From the NCBI RefSeq assembly GCF_010015445.1, contig NC_053119.1, forward strand, positions 27,603,383-27,667,382: a DNA stretch of 64,000 nucleotides, written 5' to 3'. This document shows, in pieces, positions 13,002-24,703 of this stretch (the first letter of the stretch is position 1; the number at the start of each line of letters is the position of its first letter). The DNA is from Perca fluviatilis (taxonomy: Eukaryota; Chordata; Actinopteri; Perciformes; Percidae). The notes under the pieces were generated by a model. It was not told the origin of the DNA. It was given only the letters and a program-made list of their open reading frames with translations, and made no database searches. Made by a program: the position numbers and the translations under genes.

Positions 13002-13203
13002 TTACATGTCATTTAGCTGATGCTTTTATCCAAAGCGACTTACAATTGCTATACTGTATGTGTCAGACGCCACACACCTCTGGAGCAACTATGGGTTAAG
13101 TGTCTTGCTCAGGGACACATTGGTTGATGTATCACAGTGGGAATTGAACGCAGATCTCCCACACCAAAGGCATGTGTCATATCCACTGCGCCATCACCAC
13201 CCC
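13002..13203 (+). repeat. SINE-like dispersed repeat
   Basis: Contains CATTTAGCTGATGCTTTTAT, CCAAAGCGACTTACAAT and AAGTGTCTTGCTCAGGGACA, then GGGAATTGAACGCAGATCTC and CCACTGCGCCATCACC. This arrangement is familiar from fish genomes; the ends are approximate. Confidence 0.6.
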
Positions 13204-13397
13204 ATTTTACAACATGTTTTCCTCTGACACACATCTTCATGGTGTTCTGCCTAATCCTCTTTTCCACAGTCTAGTCTGAAAAAAGCCTTTCACTCTGTGG
13301 CCTAAGGGACATGAATAATTGTTGATACAGAGGCTGTTTTATAAACTCCTAACACTGTTATCAGACTCTGACAGAGGTAGGCCTACTACATATAATC

Positions 13398-13508
13398 ACA
13401 CACACACACACACACACGTATACACACACACGTATACACACACGTATACACACGTACACACACACACGTACACACACACACACACGTACACACACACACA
13501 CACACACA
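13398..13508. repeat. Interrupted (CA)n with GTA breaks
   Basis: Blocks of CA separated by regular ACGTATAC/ACGTAC interruptions, an older, higher-order microsatellite. Confidence 0.9.
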
Positions 13509-14738
13509 AAGATTTAACCCCCTTTTTCTTTTCCCAGTGACTCACTGCTCATATCAGCATAATGACCGCAGACTGATCCAGCCCACAGGGGCTGAGGGTT
13601 GGAGCAACACTGGGGTTCTGAATAAACAATGAATGACGTGTGAGGAGGGGCTGGATGTTGTCGTAAACTTGTGTGCATTTCAAAACGTAAAAGGATACTC
13701 ATAGTCCACAGACCCTGCTGTTGATTGCAAAGCTCATCTGATTCCAGAAAAAAAAAGATATTTAGTTTTTCACATGAAGAGCCTTCAGTCTTCAACAGCA
13801 TCAATTCAATCTGTCACACCTCCCGAAACTTCAAATGTTCCGTTATAGCAGCGGATTATGAAATGAATGACATTTGACCAAATGCAGAACAATAGCTCAC
13901 AACCTAACCTTTTGTCCCCTTGCTAAGTGGCAGTATCCTGGTATAGATTCTGTGACGATGAAGCATGAATAGTAATTGTTTACCTGCAGTTGGTACAATG
14001 TCAACAGACTAATCCATCACATGCACCCTGTCTACTTATTTATAGACAGGGGGAATAAATCAAGCGAGTGGATGAAAGTTGAAAAGACAAACACAAGGAC
14101 ACAAATAGGAGTCCCGTAGATAATCCTTTAAACATTTTTAATCAAGACGTCAGCAACAGGAAAGATGAATGAAGCATCCATCTATCTGTAATTAAACTTG
14201 TGCATCATCATAATGTAGATATAATGTGATAAACAGCCTGACGGTGATATACTGATAATAATGGTGCAGTGAATGATTTGAGCTTCATCATCGCTTGAGG
14301 TTCGCATTGTAATACTGAAGGTAAATAATTCGAGCTATATTGGCATTATGGTTTTACATTGTAAAACTTCCTGTTGAAGGATACAAACTACTGTATATCT
14401 TAGGTCTAATTTATTGTAGCAGAGTTGATGGTTTTTAATTATCAACACAAAATTCACTTTCTGATGAAGCCAAGCAAAAAAGACTGTTAGAACTAGGTTA
14501 GAACTAATATTAAATTTGAAATATTACAATATCTGGCCCATGTCTTATATTTCTGTTTAAATGTTTGTAAACATCTGACCAGTGGGAATCAACCCTTCCC
14601 TGGAAGACAGGGCAATTACAGATACTTCACAGAATTTGGCAGACACAATTGCCTCTCTTTGAAAATCTCCCTGCAACATGTTTATCTTGTGATCCCTTGG
14701 ACGCCTTTAACAGAATTGCTTTCACTGCAAACATCTTC

Positions 14739-15122
14739 TAACCTGGTTGACACCAGACCCTTCTCAGCTGTAACTGAGAGTAGATCTGGGCAAGCTTCAT
14801 TCACAGCCCATTTCCAAAGGGGGCGTCACCAACGGACGCCGCTCAAATGCCTCTGGGCGCAATTGGATAGTCCTTCAACCAATCAGACCAACAATCCGGG
14901 GGACGTAGCAGCAACAGGGGCATCAACGGGTTGTTGCGCATCGGTGGCCGTCATGTTGAATGTAAACAAAAAGCTGCTATCGTCATCGTGTAAAGCCCAA
15001 CGGTTGTGATTGGTGCCTCGATTTGGAAAAATTGGAAATGGGCTTGAATGGGCTCTTGGCCAGACTGACTTGCAGAGCAAATCTCAAATTTTCCGGAAGT
15101 TCCTCTGGGTTTTCCCAGGCTA
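14739..15122 (-). mobile_element. 384-bp MITE, copy B (inverted to copy A)
   Basis: Reverse-complement homolog of 4828-5223 along its whole length: TAACCTGGTTGACACC at the left, TTTTCCCAGGCTA at the right, with CACCAACGGACGCCGCTCAA and CGGTGGCCGTCATGTTGAAT inside. There are small indels, so the two copies are not a recent duplication of one locus. Confidence 0.75.
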
Positions 15123-16451
15123 AACGTCTTCGTCATTTACTGGGAAAATCCAACCCTCATTTGTTTATACACAGGAGATATCGAAATCAAGAATACATCC
15201 ATCTTTTCCATATGAGCCTCATTTTGAAATTTTAGAAAAGTGCTCTGTGTCACTCTTTTTGTGTCTCCCACACACTTGTGTGTGCTGTCAGGAGGTGTTC
15301 TCTCGAATGTCTTTTTCATCAAATTCAAGGAACGGGAGACGGCACAACACCTTCAGACACTCAGACATGCAGTATGACGGCTGGAGAAGGAATGCAAAGA
15401 GACAGAAAAAAAAACAAAAAAAAAAAACACTGTTAATCTCCGCCAAGTGTGTTTCCCTCACTGCGAGATTTAAGCTGATGGGCCTGATTCTATCTGCTCC
15501 AAAAAACTCCCCGTACAATACTAACTTTCAATGTCACTGGATTTGTTTGTGTGTGTTAGGAGAAGGGCGGGGTTGGGGGTAGGGGTGTAGGTGGTGGGCG
15601 AGCTGAGATTACAGTGAATGTCACCCTACCTCCTCTCTCAATCATCCACTTTCAATCCATCGCCGTCCCGGGGTTTGCGAGACAGCTTGGCGATGATGCC
15701 AGTAAAATGGGATCAATAGCATAGGGAAAAACGGACCAGACAATCTCTTACCCCCTTGAACTTCTGTACCCGTGATTGATTTGTCCCCTGCCACAGCAGA
15801 GGAGACATTAGAGACAAGGAACATGTGTGTGGCTGCACATGTGTGTGTGTGTGTGTGTGTGCCGGTGCACCTGTGTACGTGTGTTTAAAGCATGTTTTTG
15901 TAAAAGTGGGATGTCTGCACGCATGTGTGTGTGTGTGCTCAGTGATTGATGATCTGAAGCGCACACACATCATCAGCAAGGCATTTGCGAGGTGTGTGAG
16001 TCAGGAGCTGTCATCCCCCTCAGTCTCCCCAAGCAGAGGCCTCGGCTGCTGATTTATAGTAAATCATTAAAATCTGCTTATTATTGCAGCAGCTCATCAC
16101 CCACCCCACCCCACCCCTCCCTTAGTCCCCATAACCAGCCCCTCCCCCAACAAAAAAAACTTGCCACGCCACTGCGGAGACACACGGAGAAGAGATTCTC
16201 TGACCAGCTCAGCGACGCTAACTTAAACACACACAGAGTGATGGTCAGCAGGTTCTGGCACATTAAATCCATTTCTGACGCGTGTTAGAAAATAAATATA
16301 CCAGATGTCTTGTTTCATAAACATCGGCTGAAGAAGCCAATGAAAGAATCTGGCTGTGTTCCTGAACAACAGCTGGAGCAGAGTGGAAGTATCTATCCAC
16401 ACACACACAAAAAAAACTTTCTTATGGTCACTCATGCTCACATAAAATGTG

Positions 16452-16454
<3 letters not shown>

Positions 16455-16507
<53 letters not shown>
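16455..16507. repeat. (CA)26 microsatellite
   Basis: Pure dinucleotide run. A shorter (TG)n cluster lies at 15840-15860. Confidence 0.95.
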
Positions 16508-16508
<1 letters not shown>

Positions 16509-17148
16509 GCACACCTCTACTGTCTTCTGTCCATAAAACTGAAAATGTGATGTGACTTGAACAATGACAGGTGTGTTTGTCAAGGATGTGGCTGTCACTT
16601 CAAATCAATGGACGGCAGCATCTTCCCAGGGAGAATTTCCACTTCTTAGGGTTTGACTGGTTACACTGCGCTTCAGTGCAGGTTGGAGAACAGTTAAGTT
16701 GTCAAAGTGGCATTTAGGGAGCCCCTCTCATCAGATCAAAAGATAATAATCCAAAAGTAGCTAATTTCATATCAGGAATAGCGTGTATAGGTTCCGGTGG
16801 CCGTTATATACTGACTCATGTGGTGAAAAAGAAAATCATTATCAGGGTGTTTATCCATCTGAAGATCGTTAGCATGAACAATCCCGAAAATCACTGTTTT
16901 AGAGACGTACTATTCAGGCAAGTTGTGCAGGGCACAAGAATAAAACGATGATAATCATTTCCACTGAATAACTCAAGTGAGAATCACAGCTTGTCTATTG
17001 TCGCTTTGCGGTGCGTGGTTTGTCAAATGCTTTTCAATTACAGCCTTTAACTTGAGGCACTATCACATCCCCATGAAGTGTTTTTAATGGAGTTTGGTGC
17101 AATTGTTTGTTATGCGAGACAGGTCTTTTCAGTGTAAAACATGAAGAG

Positions 17149-17201
<53 letters not shown>
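17149..17201. repeat. 53-base A homopolymer
   Basis: An unbroken A run without a recognisable retroposon body upstream. The length may be unreliable in the assembly. Confidence 0.85.
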
Positions 17202-17203
<2 letters not shown>

Positions 17204-20200
17204 AAAGAAACTCAAATGAACTTTGGGCGATAACACGACACGAGCGGCTGAGCAGGGGAGTAGCTGTGGGTTTAAATCTAGTCACTACCTGTCACTGGTA
17301 TTTAACTGAACATGTGTATTGTACAATATGAGGGGGGTTACTTTCCTACATGTAGGCTTAAACTCAAAACATGGGTTCTGGCATCTGATTTGGCAGATAC
17401 AGCATTCTGGGGTCTGATTGCTGTATCCAACACCCCCCAATCAGTCTGTCCTGTCCCACTTTTCTCTTCCAACCCTCCCTCTCTCCCCTCTTCTTCTCCC
17501 TCCCTGACACGTACAGTATAACAGCCTCCTCGCCATTCTGTCTCTAAAGCTTCTGGATCCGCAGAGCACAGGTGCAGGACTGCAGGGCTACAGCCTACAG
17601 GCCCTGGATGCTGAAACAGGAGAGGCGAGTCGACACACATGCAGAATAACAATGCCTTCATTTCTCACACTGACATAATCCCCATGTTTTATTTGTCCCC
17701 TTGTAATTCTTTTTATATCTTGGGCTTATGTTCTTTGGCATCCATTCAATCCCAGCCTCGGGAAACAGGGCTCTACCAGGCCCATATGTGTGCCTTACTC
17801 CAGTTAACGCATATTAGTTCCTTTGTAACTGTGACTAAACTGGCACATCTCAGCTGGGAGATGCGCCGGCTTTGACTGACAGCCCATGTCTGGATCCTGT
17901 ACTTTGAGTCTCACGCAGACTTGACAAACATGGGCCCTGTCAAAGCATCCCTCACTCTGCTGTCAAGCACAAGAACCACAAAGCTGCAGAGGGTTCGCAG
18001 CTCTGACCACATGGCTCTGAATAACCTTATGTCTGTGTGTGAAGTAGAGAATGAATATTATCTCACACGCCGCGGTTCCTCATTGTTACTTTTACCAAAG
18101 CTGAGTCTCGGAAGCATGTCGCTGGCATGTTCCTTCTTTTCCTCAGTAGAGAAAATCCTCAGGGAAAAACTAAGTGAAACATTTTTCAGTTTTGGCAAGA
18201 TTGCCTGCAAGAGAAAGAAAAAAGGGAGACTTGTATCCCTGATCAAATCAGTCACTAAAATTACATTGAGAAAGCTTTTCCAATAACAGCTTGATATTAG
18301 GACTTCGGCGCTGTGTTGATGTATGTTGTTGGCGGAGAAAATCTGTTAAGTCCATGCCATGTGATGCCAACAGTCTTAAATATTGTTTTCACAACTGTGC
18401 AAGCTAATTACCTTTAATTTTTCATCTGTGCTCCAAGGGTTGTAAGAGACTGTGATTAGTGATTCATTACTTCTCATTACCTGGCCTGTCAGACTGTTTC
18501 CTTTACTTATGCAGCCTGATTAGCTGTACATGGCCCGCCTTTCTCATTGAGGCTAAGAAAGAGACCTCAAACACAGGGTCTGCTGATAAGCAACCCTAAA
18601 CAGTGATAAGATGAGAGGGATAATGATGAGGAGCATGAAGGAAAAGAAAACCAGAAGTAAACAGAATATCATGTTGATCATTTTCATGAATAAATTAGCA
18701 TGTAATCTAAATTTCACATTAACATTTGACTTAATATCGAATAAAAATGACACGATTCTGATCTACAGATTGATATCGGACATGACATGCTTGTCCGATA
18801 TGACTGTCGGGGATTTTTTTTCTCCAGAGAAGCGTTATTTATAGGTTTTGGAGAATGAGGATTAATTTACTGCAGGTAAACAGGATGGCATTCTCAGCAT
18901 AAGGTCAAGGTGAGCCAAAGCTTAGGTGGATAAAATACGGGAATTTGGCATCTGTGTATTTCACTTGTCCGTCAAGCCAATCAGACTGGCAAGGCATGAC
19001 AGAACTTGATAACATACAAACTGCCTTTTTAAATAAAGCGATGACGCACTGAGTCCTTAAGTTCAAAGGTAAAAACAACACTGGGAGCGATGAAAAACAG
19101 GGCAGTATGTCAGAAAGATGGGCCCTTACATAAAACGCGGCAAAAAGCCTAAGTATGACATTGACTACGGTTGTGAGACGTTAACTAAACATTTATCACA
19201 GTTAGGAGTAATTAACAAACTTCCCCTGCATTAATTAAAGGGCCCTGCTTTAAGGGAAACTGCGCTTAATTAGGAGGTTTGACAGGATGAGGCCTAAGGG
19301 ATGATCCATATCCAGAGGGCTGTTGGAGGGGTACAAGTGACATCATTTTTCACAACACTTTTGAGTTTTTGGTGCATCGCCTGAAAACTCTATGCCCTTG
19401 GTCAACTCACAAGATGGTCTGGTCTGGTATGGCCTGACCTGGCTTGGCATGGCTCTGAAAAACTATTGACAGGTATGACAGGTCTCCGATTAGCCAGTCA
19501 GCTGGAGGCCCAGACCTTGTCAACTGTCAGGTAGAGAGATGAAGGGTGAGTGAGCAGAGGAGGAGGAGGAGAAAAAGAGAGGAGAGAAAGGATTGGGGAC
19601 GGTGGCATACAGTGCCGACGGGGTACACACAAATACAAGGAGCAGCGATAAAAACCACATGTATATCAGGCCTGAGTCACCTGCAGAAGTGTTTGTGAAG
19701 CACTCCATTACAAAAACCAGAGGGTTTGAGGATGACAAATGTGTACCCAAAGAATCTGTGATTGGATCGGGGATTAAGGGGCTGGCGTGTCTCTGAAGGG
19801 AAACAGGCAGGAGACGGACAGACAGAGAGTGGAAGAAAGAGGAAGAGATGGAAGGGGGACAGTAAACGAATGTCAGACTGCCCAGGCAGGGAGACAGAGT
19901 GGCAGAGTGGGTGGGCTTTGACAGACACATCTCACACAGGCTGACAGCTCCGTCAATAGCCCCAGGATGGCCACCCTGATTGACAGCTAGCAGGTGGCGC
20001 ATGAATGGAGTTGTCAGGCCGACTGTCAGTCAAAGTCACATCGCTGTGGCTATAAGGCCCCGGCTGAACAGGCACACAGCTGCCCAAGGTGATCTCTGGG
20101 TGTACAGGCGGACTTTTGGCACGGGAGGCTGAGGCAGCTCAGATCATGCTAAATGATCATACATACATGGCAGTAGCAGCCTTGATTGGGCCCGTTTCAT

Positions 20201-20740
20201 ACTAGTGGACGGATCTGGTACATACACACATGGCTGGTTCTACTCAATTCACCAAAAGTAAGAGAAAAAGGATTTGAATGTACTATCAATGCATCTCTGC
20301 AGTTTTTCCATTTCCTTGGTTCCCCTTAATTGAGCATTGTTCCAGCACGAGGGCATGAAGCATAGGACTTAATGGGCAATAATTATATGTGAGAGAGGCT
20401 TTCTCCCTGGAGTGGAATCCAGAACAAATGGAAGCTCCGATGTGCAACATTCTACTTCATTACATCTGCCGCGATTAAAGCCTGAACATCTGGCACCATA
20501 TCCTGACAGATAGACAAGACTTCTGGACTGGAAGGGAAATCGAGCGATATTTACAAAAAACTGTAACACAGGGTATTTACTGGATGAAAGAACAAGTGCT
20601 TTGGGCAGGCACGGTACATTCTCCCTATCAGACAAGTGTTGAACTGATAGATGCATGTAAACACAAGTAAATCGTTTGGACACTTTTGACAAAATGAACA
20701 GCACTAAATAGCCTCGCTACACTTTCACATCACAATGGAC

Positions 20741-20746
<6 letters not shown>
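20741..20746 (-). terminator. znf536: Likely polyadenylation signal of znf536
   Basis: AATAAA on the minus strand, 233 bases past the znf536 stop codon and at the edge of an (ATT)n run (20742-20780). It is the first canonical hexamer downstream of the stop. The simple repeat next to it makes a chance match possible. Confidence 0.45.
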
Positions 20747-20782
<36 letters not shown>

Positions 20783-20978
20783 GGCAGCGTCTTTGCTACA
20801 GATATATACGTACTGTGGCTCTTCAAGTAAACACTGGAATGTACTATACATCAAGGTTGGTTGTTAACTTTTTTTTTTTTTTTTTTAACAATTTCAATCA
20901 TCCAATCATTCTAACCTCTTCGAGGTGAAGCTAAAACAATAATCATAACTGTCTGTATCTGCTGTTGCCATGACAACG

Positions 20979-21214
20979 TCAAGTCCCACAGAGTGATGTC
21001 ATGCCAATCTGGTCTCTTCCTGGTGCGCGGTTATCCCCCGTGAAGCTCTGAGGCAATCTGGAGGGCCTCTGGGGCGTGTGTGAGCGTCGGAGGCGTCGGT
21101 CCGGGTAGAGGCTGTTGTCAAAGGGCTTGCGGTGGACACAGAGGACGTGGGTCTTTAGGTTGCCCTTCTGGGAGGCGCTGTAGGGGCAGTACCTGCACTG
21201 GAATGGCTTCCGAG
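20979..21214 (-). CDS. znf536: ZNF536-like zinc-finger repressor, last coding exon (residues 842-919)
   Basis: Terminal exon, entered at a TTTCCCAG acceptor and in frame with the exon at 27119-28042 (the split codon G|CT gives Ala842). It encodes one well-kept C2H2 finger, C848, C851, H864 and H869, with the core YSASQKGNLK. A basic tail follows (FDNSLYPDRRLRRSH) and a TGA stop at 20979-20981. The finger core resembles finger 2 of the same protein (RAAQKGNLKIH), as is usual within this family. With this exon the predicted product is 919 residues, against about 1,300 for human ZNF536 and about 720 for human ZNF219. An alternative is that other splice forms use further exons that I could not recognise in the 5.9-kb intron. 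Confidence 0.87.
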
Positions 21215-22412
21215 CTGGGAAAGACAAAGAACAGAGACAGAGAAAAAAAAGAATTAATACTAATACAGTTACTCAAAACTCTTTGTGAAAATTAAGAGAC
21301 TGAGTTCTGTTAAAAATGATAATTCCGGATATTAAATATGATTTTTGCCAGGTCATGTTTCCAGTGTTATAGACCAGATGTTGGCAGGTGAGGCGTTAAA
21401 CTTTGACAGAGCCTCTGAAATGCCAGAGAGGGAAGTAAAACCACACACTTACAATGATGTTTCAATGGGGCTCAAACTAGTTTCTTATTAGTAATAGGGT
21501 GCTACAGTCACCGTGGCTGTGTAGAAAAATGTCTAAATTAAATAAAACTGTGACGCTGATGTGGACTCATAATAACAATTTGCACTTTCTAACACTTTAC
21601 CGCACTGTGACACTTCATGGGCTGACAGGTTTTTATGAAAAGGCCAGCAAGTTCTAATTCATTGTAACATATTTCCTGCTCACACACACAAACCCACACA
21701 CGCACACACACCCCCACACACAAATAAACACACACACACAAGTGTTGAGTTGAGGAATGACAGACGTCTGCAGCTGGGAGGCAAGGCATGCCAAAACTTC
21801 CTGTCTGTCCCTCTCTGTAGCGCCCGCTACATAACACCACTACAAATAATGTGAACCTACATGACACAGCACAGAGTGTAACTTTGAGATACAAACAACA
21901 AAACATGCTGTTAATAGCTTCCAGAAGTTTATCTGACCTCAATAAAAAAATCAGTAAGACACCAACGCCCGAAGGTGTTGCTAAGATCAAAACAAAAACT
22001 GTGCTGGGTGACTCATCTACCTGTCTACCTAGACAGCCATGTGTCCTTGTTCACTGCTGTGCTATTTTTGAGATGTTACCTCATATAATGACTTTCTCTT
22101 TTCCCCTCTGTCTAACGCTTTAATGTGTTTTTCTGTGATTCATGGTTACAGTAAACCATTATGTGCTGATGTCATTTGACATCACTTCCCAAAAACTGAG
22201 GGCTGTCTCAGCCTTTTCACCCCACCCTCGCCTCTTCCTCTCTATCATGCTCCTCATCAGAGCCGAGACAGCTGTACGCAGCTGAACACTCGCTCTCACA
22301 TCTACATAAAAAAGGTGTTTTTGGGGGGAAAAGTGGGAAAACTCACAGACGGTGTGAGCAATAAAAGGTAATGCTCCATCTGTTGGTGTATAATAACCTG
22401 ATGGCCGTAAAG

Positions 22413-22423
22413 GACACACACAC

Positions 22424-22487
<64 letters not shown>
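22413..22487. repeat. (CA)n microsatellite, left arm of an inverted pair
   Basis: CA run with one slip (ACAACA), 59 bases from a (TG)50 run of opposite sense. Together they can fold back. In the last znf536 intron. Confidence 0.95.
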
Positions 22488-22488
<1 letters not shown>

Positions 22489-22545
22489 AGTCAGAGAGAT
22501 GATAAGGCCTGACACATCTGAATATCATCAGGATGGCACAGAGGG

Positions 22546-22666
<121 letters not shown>

Positions 22667-23385
22667 TAGTCTTATTGAGTGAGGGAGAGCTGTCTGGGAG
22701 GAACAATAGTAAAAGAAAAGCTTTGTCAAAATCCAGGTACAGAGCACTTGGTGATGTTAAAACTCAACCTGTCTCACTTCAACTTCTCCAATTCAATGCA
22801 GGTGGAAAAACAGGAAATAAGGGTGGACAGCAAGATAATAAACATGTCTAATTCAGGGCACCTTGTAATCTCTCTTTATATTACTTATTATATCACTTAT
22901 TACATTGCTGTCTAAATAAGCATGTAGGAAACTGAAAAATCCCACATTCCAAAATTTTACACATCCGTTGTAACTGGAGAGACCGAACAGATTTCCCTCA
23001 ATCTTGTTAAAATCTTGTAAATGCTCTCAGACAATGTGAACAATCCCATAGCCCATTATGCTTTCATAAAGTCAGTTAATAATAAGCCAAAAGGTCTCGG
23101 CTCTACATCTCAGTCGCTTGTTGCCCTGCTTGTCTCCCCCCTCTATCGTCTTTCTTTCTCTCCGTCCTCGTCTCCCTGGGTCTGCTGTTCTTTCTTCCCT
23201 CCCACCAGAGGAGAGGGGAGGTCCAAGAGAGGGCAACCTCCAAATAAGTTCCATTAATCACAGGCCACAGTCTAATGTAACTAATATTTTACAATTAGAG
23301 AAGACAGCAGTGGGCTCAGAGCCATCCATCTCTTCACCACATGATCCTCCATTCAAAGGCTGCCCAATCCACAGCTTCAGACATG

Positions 23386-23424
<39 letters not shown>

Positions 23425-24119
23425 CATACACAGATGCACAAATAGACTGGACAGGAAATGAGAGGGGTGGGATTGTGTGGTGTTGATAGAAAGAGTAAAG
23501 GAAGAAAAACAGAATGAGTGATTACTGACTTTGACTCTGTATGAGAGTGACATTGGACTGTATTAAAAGGACAGTTCTGGTTTATTACAATTTGGGCTTT
23601 ATGTAATCTTGGCCACCATTTGCATCTGTTATGATAACATTATACTCACCAAAGTAATTGCTGAGATCTGGGAACACGGCAACATCACTATAACGAAGTC
23701 AGACAAGAAACACGGGCAGTCAGACAGTCAGACAGAGTGTAAACAAGCTAACAGTACAGCCAGATTATCGAAGGAAAATCACAGGAAACGTGTGTGCACA
23801 TAACTATAGCATGGATGCTAGGTCAGAGATGAACCAGGAAGTCAGTCTATATACTGTGATGGATGTTTTTACAATGAATAGTTTGAGTTGTAATTCTATT
23901 GTTCACCTTGTACTTTGTCTTTCAAAAATGTTAAGCTAACCTAGGAGTTTGTTTAAAAGCTGTATGATTGTTTGACCACTTGTGTTTCTTGCCTCCTAAG
24001 GCTTCATTTCAGCAAAGTACATAACTCTCTGTCTCTGTCATGTGTAGTTTTTACTCTTCGGTTCATGAACAAAATCAAAAAATCAAAATATAATGTGTTT
24101 ATTAGTGCGCTTTAGAGGA

Positions 24120-24303
24120 ACTGGTAGGCAGATTTTTTGAACTTCAGACAGAGCCAGGCTAGCTGTTTCCCTGTTTACAACTACGCTAACCTTCTCCTGG
24201 CTGTAGCTTCATATTTAATGGACAAATATGAGAGTAGTGTCTTCTCATCTAACTTTCAAGAAAGCGAAAAAGCGTCATTTCCAAAATGTCAAACTATTCC
24301 TGC
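24120..24303. repeat. MITE fragment, same family as 9846-10507
   Basis: Contains GACAGAGCCAGGCTAGCTG, GGCTGTAGCTTCATATTTAA and the end motif CAAAATGTCAAACTATTCC, matching the end of the element at 9846-10507. The far end is unclear; a possible start is the TTAAAAGGACAGTTCTGG at 23563. Confidence 0.5.
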
Positions 24304-24663
24304 AAGTACAAGTTAGTACTCTTGCCATAAGTAGGGCTGAGACATTTGTTTTCTTCTTTTTGTATTCTTTAAACAGATATTCACTTTTATAAAATAATAT
24401 TTTTGCAAATTTTATACTTTAAATATATGCAAAGTTCTTGTATGGGTTTTGTTTAACCAACATTTAACATTTGAGAACTTTGGCTTGTTTTGTGTCAAAG
24501 TAAGGTATCAAAAAAAGCTTGATTTTGGTAAGGAAACTCAGATATTATATAATCACTAGAAATCAAAAAATGTCAAACCATACCATACCCTGCCCTGCCT
24601 AAGTGTATATTTGCGTGAGTTGGTACACGTGTATACATATGTTTGCACCTGCACGCATGTATT

Positions 24664-24666
<3 letters not shown>

Positions 24667-24701
<35 letters not shown>
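24667..24701. repeat. (TG)n microsatellite
   Basis: Pure dinucleotide run in the last znf536 intron; a (CA)n of similar size lies at 23391-23420. Confidence 0.95.

Positions 24702-24703
<2 letters not shown>

Larger units (their letters stand above)
15123..20740. other. Intergenic DNA downstream of znf536
   Basis: Contains microsatellites and a 53-base A run. Low-repeat, TAAT-rich segments (18370-18545, 19180-19300) look like conserved non-coding DNA. The 160-codon open frame at 19520-20002 has no family features. Confidence 0.5.

Noticed and set aside
14659..15009. 116-codon plus-strand frame
   Set aside because: Lies largely inside the inverted MITE copy 14739-15122; non-coding repeat.
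17149..17201. A-tail of a processed retrogene
   Set aside because: No gene-like body upstream and no target duplication seen; treated as a simple homopolymer.
17921..18286. 121-codon plus-strand frame
   Set aside because: No recognisable domain, no splice or promoter context, composition like surrounding intergenic DNA.
19520..20002. 160-codon open frame on the minus strand
   Set aside because: Ser/Phe/Pro-rich because the plus strand is purine-rich; no domain, no splice context, no family resemblance.
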